Below are positions 45,154 to 54,033 of a stretch of 64,000 bases of DNA, piece by piece (position 1 is the first letter of the stretch; each line of letters starts with the position of its first letter). Location of the stretch: assembly GCA_023387335.1 (NCBI GenBank), contig JAEWIF010000013.1, forward strand, positions 1 through 64,000, read 5' to 3'. The notes beneath the pieces were generated by a model that saw only the letters and a program-made list of their open reading frames with translations, ran no database searches and had not been told where the DNA came from. Source of the DNA: Pseudomonadota bacterium (lineage in GTDB: Bacteria; Pseudomonadota; Gammaproteobacteria; Burkholderiales; Burkholderiaceae_C). Made by a program: the position numbers and the translations under genes.

Positions 45154-45923
45154 CGCGCCGCCCCGGTTTTCCCGCGCGGCTGGCTCCGCCCTCGGCATCC
45201 CCGCAACCGGCTCAACGCGCCTCCGTCGCGCGCCCGGGCACGCCTGCGTTGGCGCCGCCTCCGCAAGGCGTGGGCCTGGTTTCGGAAGCGGTCCGCACGC
45301 GCATGGTGGAGAAGATCGCGGCGCAGGGCGTGCAGGACCCGCGCGTGCTGTCGGCGCTGGGCCGCGTCGAGCGGCATCGCTTCGTCGACACCGCGCTGGC
45401 CAACCAGGCCTACGAGGACACCAGCCTGCCGATCGGCCTGGGCCAGACCATCTCCAAGCCCAGCGTGGTGGCGCGGATGGTCGAGTTGCTGCTCGGCGCG
45501 ACCACGCCCGGCGCGCGCCTCGGCCGCATCCTCGAGATCGGCACCGGCTGCGGCTACCAGGCCGCGGTGCTGTCGCAGGTGGCGACGGAGGTGTACAGCA
45601 TCGAGCGCCTGCGCGGCCTGCACGACAAGGCGCGCGACAACCTGCGCCCGCTGCGCCTGCCCAACGTGCACCTGCTCTTCGGCGACGGCATGGAAGGATT
45701 CGCCAAGGGCGCGCCGTACGCGGGCATCATCGCGGCGGCCGGAGGCGAGGCGGTGCCGCAGGCCTGGATCGATCAGCTCGCGATCGGCGGACGGATCATC
45801 GCGCCCACCGTCGTGCCGGGCGGAAAGCAGTCGCTCGTGCTCCTCGAGAAGACGCCGCGCGAACTGCGGCGCAGCATTCTTGAGACGGTGCATTTCGTCC
45901 CCCTAAAATCTGGCATCGCTTGA
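45150..45923 (+). CDS. pcm: Protein-L-isoaspartate O-methyltransferase
   Basis: 257 residues; repairs isoaspartyl residues in aged proteins using S-adenosylmethionine. LEIGTGCGYQAAVLSQVA is the cofactor motif, and TSLPIGLGQTISKPSVVARM the substrate loop. The ~45 residue Pro/Ala-rich N-terminal extension is longer than the E. coli enzyme's but common in this group. The ATG overlaps the surE stop (ATGA). Confidence 0.94.
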   Translation: MTRRPGFPARLAPPSASPQPAQRASVARPGTPALAPPPQGVGLVSEAVRTRMVEKIAAQGVQDPRVLSALGRVERHRFVDTALANQAYEDTSLPIGLGQTISKPSVVARMVELLLGATTPGARLGRILEIGTGCGYQAAVLSQVATEVYSIERLRGLHDKARDNLRPLRLPNVHLLFGDGMEGFAKGAPYAGIIAAAGGEAVPQAWIDQLAIGGRIIAPTVVPGGKQSLVLLEKTPRELRRSILETVHFVPLKSGIA

Positions 45924-45937
45924 AGGAAAAAGACACG

Positions 45938-46870
45938 ATGAAGGGAATGGCCGCACGCGCGGGAAAGGGAGCAGTGCTGTTGCTGGCTGCATTGGTGCTG
46001 GCAGGCTGCGCCTCGCGCGGGCGCGCACCCGCGCCGGTGGAAGATCGAAGCAACGGCGCACGCGTGCCGTACACCGGCGTGGCGGTCGCCCCCGCCCCCG
46101 ACGTGAAGCCGCTGCCGGGCGCCGAGAACGCGGGCAAGCCCGGCTACTACACGGTGCGTCCCGGCGACACGCTGATCCGCATCGGCCTGGACAGCGGCCA
46201 GAACTGGCGCGACCTCGCGCGCTGGAACGGCATGGACAACCCGAACGTGATCGAGGTCGGCCAGGTGCTGCGCGTGATCCCGCCGCCGGAAACCGTGGTG
46301 TCGCGTCCGGTGTCTTCGTCCACCGTGGCCACCGCGCCGGTAACGAGCCCGGCGGCTTCGGCGCCGGTCGCTCCGGCCTCCGCGCCCGTCGCCGCCGCGT
46401 CGGCGCCCACGCCCACCGCCAGCGCGCCGCGCAGCACGGTGACGGCCGCGGCCCCAGGCCCGGCGGCCGATCCGCTGCCTCCGGTGCCGGCCGGCGAGGA
46501 GGTCGCCTGGTCTTGGCCCGCTCCCGGCAACAACGCCGTGGTGGGCACGTTCGACGAGGTCCGCAACAAGGGCCTGGACATCGGCGGCAAGGCCGGCGAT
46601 CCGGTGCACGCCGCGGCCGATGGCCGCGTGGTGTACGCGGGTGCGGGCCTGCGCGGCTACGGCAACCTGATCATCCTCAAGCACAACAACACCTATCTCA
46701 CCGCGTATGCGCACAACCAGACGCTGTTGGTCAAGGAAGACCAGTCGGTGCGCAAGGGTCAGAAGATTGCCGAGATGGGTTCGAGCGACACTGATCGCGT
46801 GAAGCTGCATTTCGAAATCCGCCGCCAGGGCAAGCCGGTCGATCCCGCCCGCTTGTTGCCGCCGAGGTAG
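45938..46870 (+). CDS. nlpD: NlpD-like lipoprotein (LysM + degenerate LytM)
   Basis: 310-residue outer-membrane lipoprotein that activates cell-wall amidases during division. Lipobox VLAGC (Cys24); LysM at about 68-115 (YYTVRPGDTLIRIGLD); a Pro/Ala/Thr linker; LytM/M23 domain from about 195. The zinc ligands of active LytM enzymes are lost (KGLDIGGKAG and VKLHFE lack the usual histidines), as in E. coli NlpD. The ATG at 45938 is chosen for its AAGGA; a TTG at 45920 overlapping the pcm stop is the alternative. In E. coli rpoS promoters lie inside nlpD. Confidence 0.9.
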   Translation: MKGMAARAGKGAVLLLAALVLAGCASRGRAPAPVEDRSNGARVPYTGVAVAPAPDVKPLPGAENAGKPGYYTVRPGDTLIRIGLDSGQNWRDLARWNGMDNPNVIEVGQVLRVIPPPETVVSRPVSSSTVATAPVTSPAASAPVAPASAPVAAASAPTPTASAPRSTVTAAAPGPAADPLPPVPAGEEVAWSWPAPGNNAVVGTFDEVRNKGLDIGGKAGDPVHAAADGRVVYAGAGLRGYGNLIILKHNNTYLTAYAHNQTLLVKEDQSVRKGQKIAEMGSSDTDRVKLHFEIRRQGKPVDPARLLPPR

Positions 46871-46873
46871 GCC

Positions 46874-47878
46874 ATGGCCAAGCGCAACGGAAAGGGCACC
46901 ACACCTGATCCGGGCGCGATGGGACAAGGCGTGCCCCCCGAGCCTGCGGATGGGCAACAGGAACCGGAGCCTCCGGTCACCAACGGCCGCGAACTGCAGG
47001 CCGACGTGGCCGGCGAGTCCAGCGACACGCTGACGCTCTACCTGCGCGACGTGCGCCGCACGGAGCTCTTCACCGCCGAGCAGGAGTTCGAGACCGCCAC
47101 GCGTGCGCGTGCCGGCGACTTCGAGGCCCGGCAATCCATGATCGAGCACAACCTGCGGCTGGTGGTCAGCATCGCCAAGGGGTATCTCGGCCGCGGGGTG
47201 CCGCTGTCCGACCTGATCGAGGAGGGCAACCTCGGCCTGATGCACGCCATCGACAAGTTCGAGCCCGAGCGCGGCTTCCGCTTCTCGACCTATGCGACCT
47301 GGTGGATCCGCCAGTCGGTCGAACGCGCGGTGATGAACCAGGGCCGGGTCATCCGCCTGCCCGTGCACGTGGTGCGCGAACTGCAGCAGGTGCTGCGGGC
47401 GCGCCGCACGCTGGAGAACGATCCCGCCTTCCAGGCCGCGCGCGCGGGCATCGGCGGCGACGGCGTGCGGGTGGAGGACGTGGCCGCGCTGCTCGGCCGC
47501 AACGTGCAGGAAGTGGCCGACCTGCTGGCCATGGCCGAGGCGCCGCGTTCGCTGGACGCCGCGCTCGACCGCTCGGAAGACGAGCACACGCTGGCCGATT
47601 CGCTGGCCGACGAACTCGCGGCCGACCCGACCGGCGTGGCCCAGAACCACGAGGTCGAGCGCCTGCTCACCACCTGGATCGACACGTTGTCGCAGCGCGA
47701 GAAGGAAGTGCTCGAGGGCCGCTTCGGCCTGAAGGACCGCGAGCCCGAAACGCTGGAGGTCCTGAGCGAGCGCCTGGGCCTCACGCGCGAGCGCGTGCGG
47801 CAGATCCAGAACGAGGCGCTGCTCAAGCTCAAGCGCCAGATGACGCGCAACGGCATCAACCGCGAAGCGCTCTTCTGA
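46874..47878 (+). CDS. rpoS: RNA polymerase sigma factor RpoS
   Basis: 334-residue stationary-phase and general-stress sigma factor. DTLTLYLRDVRRTELFTAEQ (region 1.2), NLRLVVSIAKGYLGRGVPLS and RGFRFSTYATWWIRQSVERA (region 2), and LGLTRERVRQIQNEALLKLK (region 4.2) distinguish it from the RpoD of this window. It starts 3 bases after the nlpD stop. The N-terminal 45 residues are Pro/Gly-rich. Confidence 0.96.
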   Translation: MAKRNGKGTTPDPGAMGQGVPPEPADGQQEPEPPVTNGRELQADVAGESSDTLTLYLRDVRRTELFTAEQEFETATRARAGDFEARQSMIEHNLRLVVSIAKGYLGRGVPLSDLIEEGNLGLMHAIDKFEPERGFRFSTYATWWIRQSVERAVMNQGRVIRLPVHVVRELQQVLRARRTLENDPAFQAARAGIGGDGVRVEDVAALLGRNVQEVADLLAMAEAPRSLDAALDRSEDEHTLADSLADELAADPTGVAQNHEVERLLTTWIDTLSQREKEVLEGRFGLKDREPETLEVLSERLGLTRERVRQIQNEALLKLKRQMTRNGINREALF

Positions 47879-47905
47879 GCCGCCTCCTCGGATAAAGTGC
47901 GGCCG

Positions 47906-48691
47906 ATGAGTTGGCCTGTCCTAGTCTTCGATATTGAATCCATCCCCGACGTTGCCGGCCTGCGCCTGCTGCGCGACGCGCCCGCCGAGCACAGCGACCA
48001 GCAGGTCTACGAAGCCTGGGTCGAGGAGCGCAAGGTCAAGGGGCAGAGCGACTTCGCGCCGCTGCACCTGCAGCGCGTGCTGGTCATCAGCTGCGTGTTC
48101 CGCAACGCCGAGGGGCTGCGCGTGCACTCGTTCGTGGACCGCGACGACGCCAGCGAAGGCCGCGTGGTGCAGAACTTCTTCAACAGCATCGACAAGCACG
48201 TCCCCCAGCTGGTCAGCTGGAACGGCGGCGGTTTCGACCTGCCCGTGCTGCACTACCGCGGCCTGCGCCACGGCGTCGTCGCCGACAAGTACTGGGACCT
48301 GGGCGACGACGACCGCGAGTTCAAGTGGAACAACTACATCGGCCGCTACCACATGCGGCACCTGGACCTGATGGACCTGCTGGCGATGTACCAGCCGCGC
48401 GCCAGTGCGCCGATGGACGCCGTGGCCAAGCTGTGCGGCTTCCCGGGCAAGCTGGGGATGGACGGCTCGCAGGTGTTCCAGGCCTACCGCGAAGGCAAGC
48501 TGGAGGAGATCCGCCGCTACTGCGAGACGGACGTGATGAACACCTACCTGCTGTACTGCCGCTACCAGAAGATGCGCGGCGGCCTCACCGAGGCCGAATA
48601 CGACCAGGAGATCGCACTGGTGAAGAACTCGCTGGCCGAACTGACCGGCGCCGAGCCGCACTGGCGCGAGTACCTGGACGCGTGGCGCTGA
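47906..48691 (+). CDS. 3'-5' exonuclease, PolB-like DEDD family
   Basis: 261 residues. VLVFDIESIPD gives Exo I, LVSWNGGGFDLPVLHYR Exo II, and RRYCETDVMNTYLLYCRY Exo III of the DEDDy type. Family members are stand-alone exonucleases related to DNA polymerase B proofreading domains; the biological role is unknown. The GATAAA before the ATG and lack of a Shine-Dalgarno suggest a leaderless mRNA. It lies 27 bases after rpoS. Confidence 0.86.
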   Translation: MSWPVLVFDIESIPDVAGLRLLRDAPAEHSDQQVYEAWVEERKVKGQSDFAPLHLQRVLVISCVFRNAEGLRVHSFVDRDDASEGRVVQNFFNSIDKHVPQLVSWNGGGFDLPVLHYRGLRHGVVADKYWDLGDDDREFKWNNYIGRYHMRHLDLMDLLAMYQPRASAPMDAVAKLCGFPGKLGMDGSQVFQAYREGKLEEIRRYCETDVMNTYLLYCRYQKMRGGLTEAEYDQEIALVKNSLAELTGAEPHWREYLDAWR

Positions 48692-48698
48692 CGCGCGA

Positions 48699-49115
48699 TC
48701 AGGCGGAAGGCTGCAGGATCTCGTCGTAGCCGCGGCCGCGGAATTCCAGCAGGTCGATGCCGTGGCCGAAGGGATCGGCCAGGTTGGCCATTCGGCCCCA
48801 GCGGCGTTCCTGCACCGGTCGCTCCAGCGTGGCACCCAGCTTCAGCAGGCGCTGCAAGGCCGATTCGACGTCGTCCACCGCGAAGTCCAGGTGCACCGGG
48901 GTCCAGTGACGCGCGTAGTCGCGCCGCTGCGCGTGCGATTCGCCCAGGGGTGCCGTGTCCGCCGGATTCGTCAGCAGGTCCACCGCGCTGCCCGCGCCCA
49001 GCAGTTCGGCCCAGTCGTCGCCCAGCCGCCGCCCCAGCCGCAGGCCCAGCCCGTCCGTGTAGAAGGCGATCGCGCGCTCGAGGTCGGGCACGTCGATGCA
49101 GATGCGGATGTCCAT
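48699..49115 (-). CDS. VOC (glyoxalase/bleomycin-resistance) family protein
   Basis: 138 residues, one VOC domain made of two beta-alpha-beta3 units: DVPDLERAIAFYTDGLGLRL and VHLDFAVDDVESALQRLLKL, ending ADPFGHGIDLLEF. Members are metal-dependent lyases, dioxygenases or binding proteins; no substrate can be assigned. AAAGGA lies before the ATG. Divergent from rlmD. Confidence 0.87.
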   Translation of the reverse strand: MDIRICIDVPDLERAIAFYTDGLGLRLGRRLGDDWAELLGAGSAVDLLTNPADTAPLGESHAQRRDYARHWTPVHLDFAVDDVESALQRLLKLGATLERPVQERRWGRMANLADPFGHGIDLLEFRGRGYDEILQPSA

Positions 49116-49166
49116 GGCGGCGTCCTTTCCGTCGGGCAGGGCAGTATCGCCTGAGACAATCGGGGG

Positions 49167-50564
49167 ATGACAGGAGAGAACGAGAGCGCGGCGCCGCAAC
49201 TGCCCGAGGGCTGGCTGGCGGTGGATGCGCTGGATATCGAGGCGCAGGGCGTGGCCCGGCGCGCCGACGGCAAGGTGGTCTTCATCGACGGCGCGCTGCC
49301 GACCGAGCTGGTCAGCGCGCAGGTGACGCGCCGCAAGAACAACTGGGAGCAGGCGAAGCTCACCGAGATCCACCGCGAGTCGTCGCAACGCGTGCGGCCG
49401 CGCTGCCCGCATTTCGGGCTGCACGAGGGTGCCTGCGGCGGCTGCAAGATGCAGCACCTGCACCCCACGGCCCAGGTGGCGGTCAAGCAGCGCGTGCTGG
49501 AGGACAACCTCTGGCACCTGGCCAAGGTGAAACCCGAGCGCGTGATGCGGCCGATCGAAGGGCCTTCGTGGAACTACCGCTGGCGCGCCCGCTTCTCGGT
49601 GCGGCACGTGCGCAAGAAGGGCACGGTGCTGGTCGGCTTCCACGAGCGCAAGAGCCGCTACGTGGCCGACATCCGCGAATGCCATGTCGTGCCGCAGCAC
49701 GTCAGCGACCTGCTGTTGCCGCTGCGCGAGCTGATCGGCTCGATGGAAGCGATCGAGACCTGTCCGCAGATCGAGCTGGCCTGCGGCGACGAGGTCACGG
49801 CGCTGGTGCTGCGCCACCTGGAGCCGCTGAGCGCGGGCGACATCGGCAAGCTGCGCGCGTTCGCGAAGGCGCACCCCGGCGTGCAATGGTGGCTGCAGCC
49901 CAAGGGTCCGGACACCGTGAAGCTGCTGGACGAGGGCGGCCCCGAGCTGGCCTACGCGCTGCCGGAATTCGGCATCGCGATGCCGTTCCGGCCGACCGAC
50001 TTCACCCAGGTCAACCCGCACATCAACCGCGTGCTGGTGGGCACCGCGCTGCAACTGCTGGACGTGCAGCCGCAGGACCGCGTCATCGACTGGTTCTGCG
50101 GCCTCGGCAACTTCACGCTGCCGCTGGCCACTCGGGCGCGCGAGGTGCTGGGCATCGAAGGCAGCGAGACGCTGGTGGCGCGCTCGCGCGAGAACCTGGC
50201 GCGCAACGCGGCGCAGCGGGCGCTGGCGCCCACGACCTTCGCGTCGCGCAACCTGTTCGAGATGACGCCGCAGCAGCTGGCGCAAGACGGCGTGGCCGAT
50301 CGCTGGCTGGTGGATCCGCCGCGCGAGGGCGCGTTCGCGCTGGCCAAGGCGCTGGCGGACCTGCACCAGCAGCCCGAACTCGCGGCAGGCTGGAGCGCGC
50401 CGCGGCGCATCGTGTACGTGAGCTGCAACCCGGCCACGCTGGCGCGCGACGCCGGCCTGCTGGTGCACCAGGCGGGTTACCGATGCACGGCGGCGGGCGT
50501 GGTGAACATGTTCCCGCACACGGCGCACGTGGAGAGCATCGCGGTGTTTGATCGCGACGACTGA
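49167..50564 (+). CDS. rlmD: 23S rRNA (uracil-1939-C5) methyltransferase RlmD
   Basis: 465 residues. A TRAM domain (about 10-75) is followed by the iron-sulphur cysteines in PRCPHFGLHEGACGGCKMQH, then the SAM domain with DWFCGLGNFTLPLA near 310 and the nucleophile cysteine in YVSCNPATLARD near 420. It methylates 23S rRNA U1939. GACAAT ends 6 bases before the ATG, with little sign of a Shine-Dalgarno apart from GGGGG. Confidence 0.94.
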   Translation: MTGENESAAPQLPEGWLAVDALDIEAQGVARRADGKVVFIDGALPTELVSAQVTRRKNNWEQAKLTEIHRESSQRVRPRCPHFGLHEGACGGCKMQHLHPTAQVAVKQRVLEDNLWHLAKVKPERVMRPIEGPSWNYRWRARFSVRHVRKKGTVLVGFHERKSRYVADIRECHVVPQHVSDLLLPLRELIGSMEAIETCPQIELACGDEVTALVLRHLEPLSAGDIGKLRAFAKAHPGVQWWLQPKGPDTVKLLDEGGPELAYALPEFGIAMPFRPTDFTQVNPHINRVLVGTALQLLDVQPQDRVIDWFCGLGNFTLPLATRAREVLGIEGSETLVARSRENLARNAAQRALAPTTFASRNLFEMTPQQLAQDGVADRWLVDPPREGAFALAKALADLHQQPELAAGWSAPRRIVYVSCNPATLARDAGLLVHQAGYRCTAAGVVNMFPHTAHVESIAVFDRDD

Positions 50565-50586
50565 GCGAACGGGGCCGGCCAAAAGA

Positions 50587-50610
50587 AAAGGGCGCCGTGA
50601 GGCGCCCTTT
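50587..50610. terminator. Bidirectional terminator between rlmD and the Bax-inhibitor gene
   Basis: AAAGGGCGCC and GGCGCCCTTT form a perfect 10-bp stem with a GTGA loop, with A-rich sequence on the left and T-rich on the right. Confidence 0.9.
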
Positions 50611-50628
50611 GTCTTTGCTGCGAGCCGA

Positions 50629-51324
50629 TCAGTCCGAGTTGCCGCCCAGGCCGAAGATGGCCAGCAGGCTCTGGAAGATGTTGTACAGGCTCAGGTACAC
50701 GCCCAGCGTGGCGGTGATGTAGTTGGTCTCCTCGCCGTCACGCACTCGCTTCAGGTCGTACAGGATGAAGAACGAGAAGATGCCGATCACCAGCACCGAC
50801 AGCGTGATCATCAGCGCGCTGCTTTGCAGGAACACGTTGGCGATGCCCGCCACCAGCACCAGGATGGCGCCGATGAACATGAATTTCGCCATGCCCGACA
50901 GGTCGCGCTTGACGATGGTGGACATCGTCGCCATGCCCAGGAAGATGGCGCCCGTGCCGGCGAAGGCCGTCATGATCAGGCCGGCGCCGTTGGAGAAGCC
51001 CAGCACGATGCCCACCAGGCGGGAGAGCATCAGTCCCATGAAGAAGGTGAACGCCAGCAGGATCGGCACGCCGGCCGCGGAGTTCTTGAACTTCTCGATG
51101 GCGAACATGAAGCCGAAGGCGCCGACGAGGAACACGACCAGGCCCACGCCCGGCGACATCGCGCGGGTGATGCCCGTGGCGACGCCCAGCCAGGCGCCCA
51201 GCACCGTCGGGATCATCGACAGCGCGAGCAGCCAGTAGGTGTTGCGCAGGACGCGGTCGCGCTCCTGCACCGACGGCAGCGCATGGGCGCCGTAGCCGTA
51301 GGGGGTGGTGACTTGTTCGTTCAT
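50629..51324 (-). CDS. Bax inhibitor-1/YccA family membrane protein
   Basis: 231 residues with seven membrane helices and the typical ending (FFILYDLKRVRDGEETNYI, then SLYNIFQSLLAIFG), where conserved aspartates form the pH-sensing pair. Bacterial members act as calcium/proton leak channels or, like YccA, modulate FtsH. The ATG at 51324 has GGAG upstream. Confidence 0.92.
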   Translation of the reverse strand: MNEQVTTPYGYGAHALPSVQERDRVLRNTYWLLALSMIPTVLGAWLGVATGITRAMSPGVGLVVFLVGAFGFMFAIEKFKNSAAGVPILLAFTFFMGLMLSRLVGIVLGFSNGAGLIMTAFAGTGAIFLGMATMSTIVKRDLSGMAKFMFIGAILVLVAGIANVFLQSSALMITLSVLVIGIFSFFILYDLKRVRDGEETNYITATLGVYLSLYNIFQSLLAIFGLGGNSD

Positions 51325-51456
51325 ACCAAGGCTCCTTTGCTCCGAACGGTCGTTAGACGGGCGGATTCTAGGCGGGTTCCCCAACCATTCTTCTTAAAAG
51401 GCCCCACGGACGGGCGCCGTTATGCTCGGGTTCTTCTTTTCCCTGCAGCAACAAGC

Positions 51457-51864
51457 ATGAAGACCAAGCATTTCCTTGAACTGGCCGACATCAAGAAGGT
51501 CGCCGCCGCCGCCGAAGCCGAAGCCGTGAAGAACCAGTGGGCCGTGTCCATCGCCATCGTCGACGACGGCGGCCACCTGCTCTGGCTGCAGCGCCTGGAC
51601 GGCGCCGCGCCGATCTCCGCCCACATCGCGCCTGCCAAGGCCCGCACGGCCGCGCTGGGCCGCCGCGAGAGCCGCCTGTACGAGGAGATGATCAACGGCG
51701 GCCGCGTGTCCTTCCTGAGCGCGCCGCAGCTCGAGGGCCTGTTGGAAGGCGGCGTGCCGATCATGAAGGACGGCCAGTGCCTGGGAGCCGTCGGCGTCAG
51801 CGGCGTGAAGTCGACCGAGGATGCGCAGATCGCCCGCGCGGGCATCGCCGCGATCGGGCTCTGA
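51457..51864 (+). CDS. GlcG/HbpS family heme-binding-like protein
   Basis: 135 residues, no signal peptide. SIAIVDDGGHLLWLQRLDGA near residue 28 and VPIMKDGQCLGAVGVSG near 105 are the DUF336 signatures. HbpS of Streptomyces binds haem extracellularly; cytoplasmic relatives have no settled role. It faces hemP, six bases from that gene's stop. Confidence 0.85.
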   Translation: MKTKHFLELADIKKVAAAAEAEAVKNQWAVSIAIVDDGGHLLWLQRLDGAAPISAHIAPAKARTAALGRRESRLYEEMINGGRVSFLSAPQLEGLLEGGVPIMKDGQCLGAVGVSGVKSTEDAQIARAGIAAIGL

Positions 51865-51870
51865 ACGCCC

Positions 51871-52074
51871 TTACTTCGTGAGGATGAGCTTTCCGGTGCG
51901 GGTGGCCTGCAGCCGGTAGAGCTCTCCGTTGTGGTGGATCTCCACCGCGCGATGTCCCTGGAAGAGGGCGCTGCTCTCCAGCAGGGGCGGACGGGCCGGC
52001 GGCTGCGACGGCGCGCCGCCCGTGTCCGGGCGGGACGGCTCGCGGGAGTGCGGGTCCCCGCCTCGGTCGCTCAT
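51871..52074 (-). CDS. hemP: Hemin uptake protein HemP
   Basis: 67 residues. The C-terminal half (LFQGHRAVEIHHNG then YRLQATRTGKLILTK) is the conserved HemP domain. HemP is linked to haem uptake and, in Burkholderia, acts in regulation of haem receptor expression. Its ATG overlaps the exbD stop (ATGA), making it the last gene of the tonB-exbB-exbD unit. No haem receptor gene is nearby. Confidence 0.85.
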   Translation of the reverse strand: MSDRGGDPHSREPSRPDTGGAPSQPPARPPLLESSALFQGHRAVEIHHNGELYRLQATRTGKLILTK

Positions 52075-52487
52075 GGCGTCGCCTTGGGTTCGGTGATGAA
52101 GCCGATCTTGCGCAGGCCCGCCTGCTGCGCCGCGGCCATCGCCTGGGCCACGCGCTCGTAGCGGACTTCCTTGTCGCCGCGCAGGTGCAGCTCGGGCTGC
52201 GGATCGCGCGCGGCTTCGGCGCGCAAGAGCCGGGGCAGGTCGGCGTCGCTGACCTGGGCCTCGTTCCACCAGTAGTTGCCGGAGGCGTCCACCGAGAGGC
52301 GGATGGTCTGCGGCTTGGTGTCCTGGGGCTGGTTGGTGGCACGCGGCAGGTCGACGTTCACCGAGTGCTTCATCACCGGCACGGTGATGATGAAGATGAT
52401 CAGCAGGACCAGCATGACGTCCACCAGGGGCGTCATGTTGATCTCGTTCATGACCTCGTCGGTCTCGTCCTGGGTGCCGAACGCCAC
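52071..52487 (-). CDS. exbD: Biopolymer transport protein ExbD
   Basis: 138 residues. One N-terminal helix with the essential aspartate in MTPLVDVMLVLLIIFIITVP, then a periplasmic domain. Works with ExbB as the proton-driven motor for TonB. It starts one base after the exbB stop. Confidence 0.93.
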   Translation of the reverse strand: MAFGTQDETDEVMNEINMTPLVDVMLVLLIIFIITVPVMKHSVNVDLPRATNQPQDTKPQTIRLSVDASGNYWWNEAQVSDADLPRLLRAEAARDPQPELHLRGDKEVRYERVAQAMAAAQQAGLRKIGFITEPKATP

Positions 52488-52488
52488 G

Positions 52489-53205
52489 TCAGACTCCCTT
52501 CTTCATCGGCACGACGCGCGTGGCCGCGCTGCCGGCCGACACGCGCGCGCCGGTCACGAGATGGGCGTGCAGGTCGTGGGCGAAGCGGTTGAGCTTGAAC
52601 AGCACCGACTTGTTGCCGCGAACGAGGGCGTTGTAGCCCAGCACCGCGGGGATGGCGACCGCCAGGCCCAGCGCCGTCATGATCAGCGCCTCGCCGATCG
52701 GGCCGGCCACCTTGTCGATGGTGGCCTGGCCGGCGGCGCTGATGGCGATCAGCGCGTGGTAGATGCCCCAGACGGTGCCGAACAGGCCGACGAAGGGGGC
52801 CGTCGAGCCCACCGAGGCCAGCACCGCCAGGCCCGACTGCAGGCGCGCGGTGGATTCGTCGATCGAGTTGCGCAGGCTGCGGGTGAGCCATTCGCTCGCG
52901 TCCAGCGAGTCGTGCAGCTGCGTCTGTGCGTTGTGGTGCGCGGCGGCCTCGCGGCCTTCCAGCGCCAGCGTGCGGAACGGGTTGGCGGGATCGGTGCCCA
53001 GCTTGTTCAGGCCGTCGGCGAAGTCGGCCGCGTGCCAGAAGCTCTCGATGCGGCGCGCCTGCGAGGCGTAGCGGCGCAGGTCGATGGCCTTGATGATGAT
53101 CACCATCCACGAGGACAGCGACATCCCGAGCAGCAGCAGGAACACGCCCTTGGTGACGATGTCGCCCTGCTGCCAGAGCTGCATGAGGCCGAACTGGGTA
53201 TCCAT
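52489..53205 (-). CDS. exbB: Biopolymer transport protein ExbB (MotA/TolQ/ExbB family)
   Basis: 238 residues, three membrane helices (about 15-38, 128-150, 170-195). GSTAPFVGLFGTVWGIYHAL and ALIMTALGLAVAIPAVLGYN are the proton-channel helices. It forms the stator with ExbD. Nine bases after the tonB stop. Confidence 0.94.
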   Translation of the reverse strand: MDTQFGLMQLWQQGDIVTKGVFLLLLGMSLSSWMVIIIKAIDLRRYASQARRIESFWHAADFADGLNKLGTDPANPFRTLALEGREAAAHHNAQTQLHDSLDASEWLTRSLRNSIDESTARLQSGLAVLASVGSTAPFVGLFGTVWGIYHALIAISAAGQATIDKVAGPIGEALIMTALGLAVAIPAVLGYNALVRGNKSVLFKLNRFAHDLHAHLVTGARVSAGSAATRVVPMKKGV

Positions 53206-53214
53206 CTTCTGTTC

Positions 53215-53934
53215 TTACTCCAAAACGAAATTGATCGGGGCGTCGTACCACATGTCTTGCGCTACGCCGCCAACCTTGCCAGGGACATAGCGGCACTTCA
53301 TCGCGTACTCCAGAGCTGCGCGGTCCAGGCGATCGAACCCGCTGGTCTGCTTGAGCTTCACCTGCTTGGGATTCCCATCGGCGCCAATCAGTACTGAAAC
53401 AAGCACCTTGCCTTGTTCTTGCAGCCGCCTGCTCATGGCTGGGTAGGTCAGGGCTGGATTCCGCAGGTAGTCGGCAGCGCTGGACGGCAGCTCGACCTTC
53501 GGGGGGGCAGGTGGCGCAGGAGGCGCGGGCGGCGCCTCGGCCACGGGCGCGGCGATCGGCGGCGCGGGCGGCTGGGGCGTGGTCACGCCGACGGGGGCCG
53601 TGTCGGGAATCGGGGCCGGCGAGGGCACGGCGACCGGTTTCGGCGGCGCGGGCGGCTGGACCTTGCGCACGGGCGCCGGCTTGGGCGGCGGGGCGGGCGC
53701 GGGCGGTTCGGGCTTGGGGGCCGGCGGCTCGATCTTCGGAGCGGGCGGGGGCGGCTCGACGATCTGCGCCAGGATCTCGACCGGCACGATGACTTCGGCC
53801 GCGCGGCGGATCAGGCCCGACTGCAGGGCCCACAACGCGGCGACGTGGAACAGGACCACGCCGGCGGCGATCGCGGTGTTGCGACTCGTACGGAACTCAG
53901 GCACGGAAGAGGCGGTGGCGGCGGTGGCGCCCAT
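53215..53934 (-). CDS. tonB: Energy transducer TonB
   Basis: 239 residues. N-terminal helix (about 22-40), a Pro/Ala/Lys-rich spacer of repeated PPAP/PKP units (about 58-145) that spans the periplasm, and a C-terminal receptor-binding domain (about 155-239) with YPAMSRRLQEQGKVLVSVLI and YAMKCRYVPGKVGG. It transmits proton-motive force to outer-membrane receptors such as the Fiu-like one upstream. Confidence 0.93.
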   Translation of the reverse strand: MGATAATASSVPEFRTSRNTAIAAGVVLFHVAALWALQSGLIRRAAEVIVPVEILAQIVEPPPPAPKIEPPAPKPEPPAPAPPPKPAPVRKVQPPAPPKPVAVPSPAPIPDTAPVGVTTPQPPAPPIAAPVAEAPPAPPAPPAPPKVELPSSAADYLRNPALTYPAMSRRLQEQGKVLVSVLIGADGNPKQVKLKQTSGFDRLDRAALEYAMKCRYVPGKVGGVAQDMWYDAPINFVLE

Positions 53935-53937
53935 AGT

Positions 53938-54033
53938 TTAGGAACCCCGTCGCGGCGGCCGGCCGCGCAGGGCCCAGCAGGCGGCGCCGACGACCAGGAT
54001 CAGGCTCGCGCCCAGGGTGACGACGAATTCCAT
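53938..54033 (-). CDS. Possible 31-residue single-pass membrane protein
   Basis: MEFVVTLGASLILVVGAACW is one hydrophobic helix, followed by a basic tail (RGRPPRRGS). It fits in the tonB-bfd junction, overlapping the end of bfd by 34 bases and ending 3 bases before tonB. Too short for certainty; it resembles the small membrane peptides found in transport operons. Confidence 0.35.
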   Translation of the reverse strand: MEFVVTLGASLILVVGAACWALRGRPPRRGS

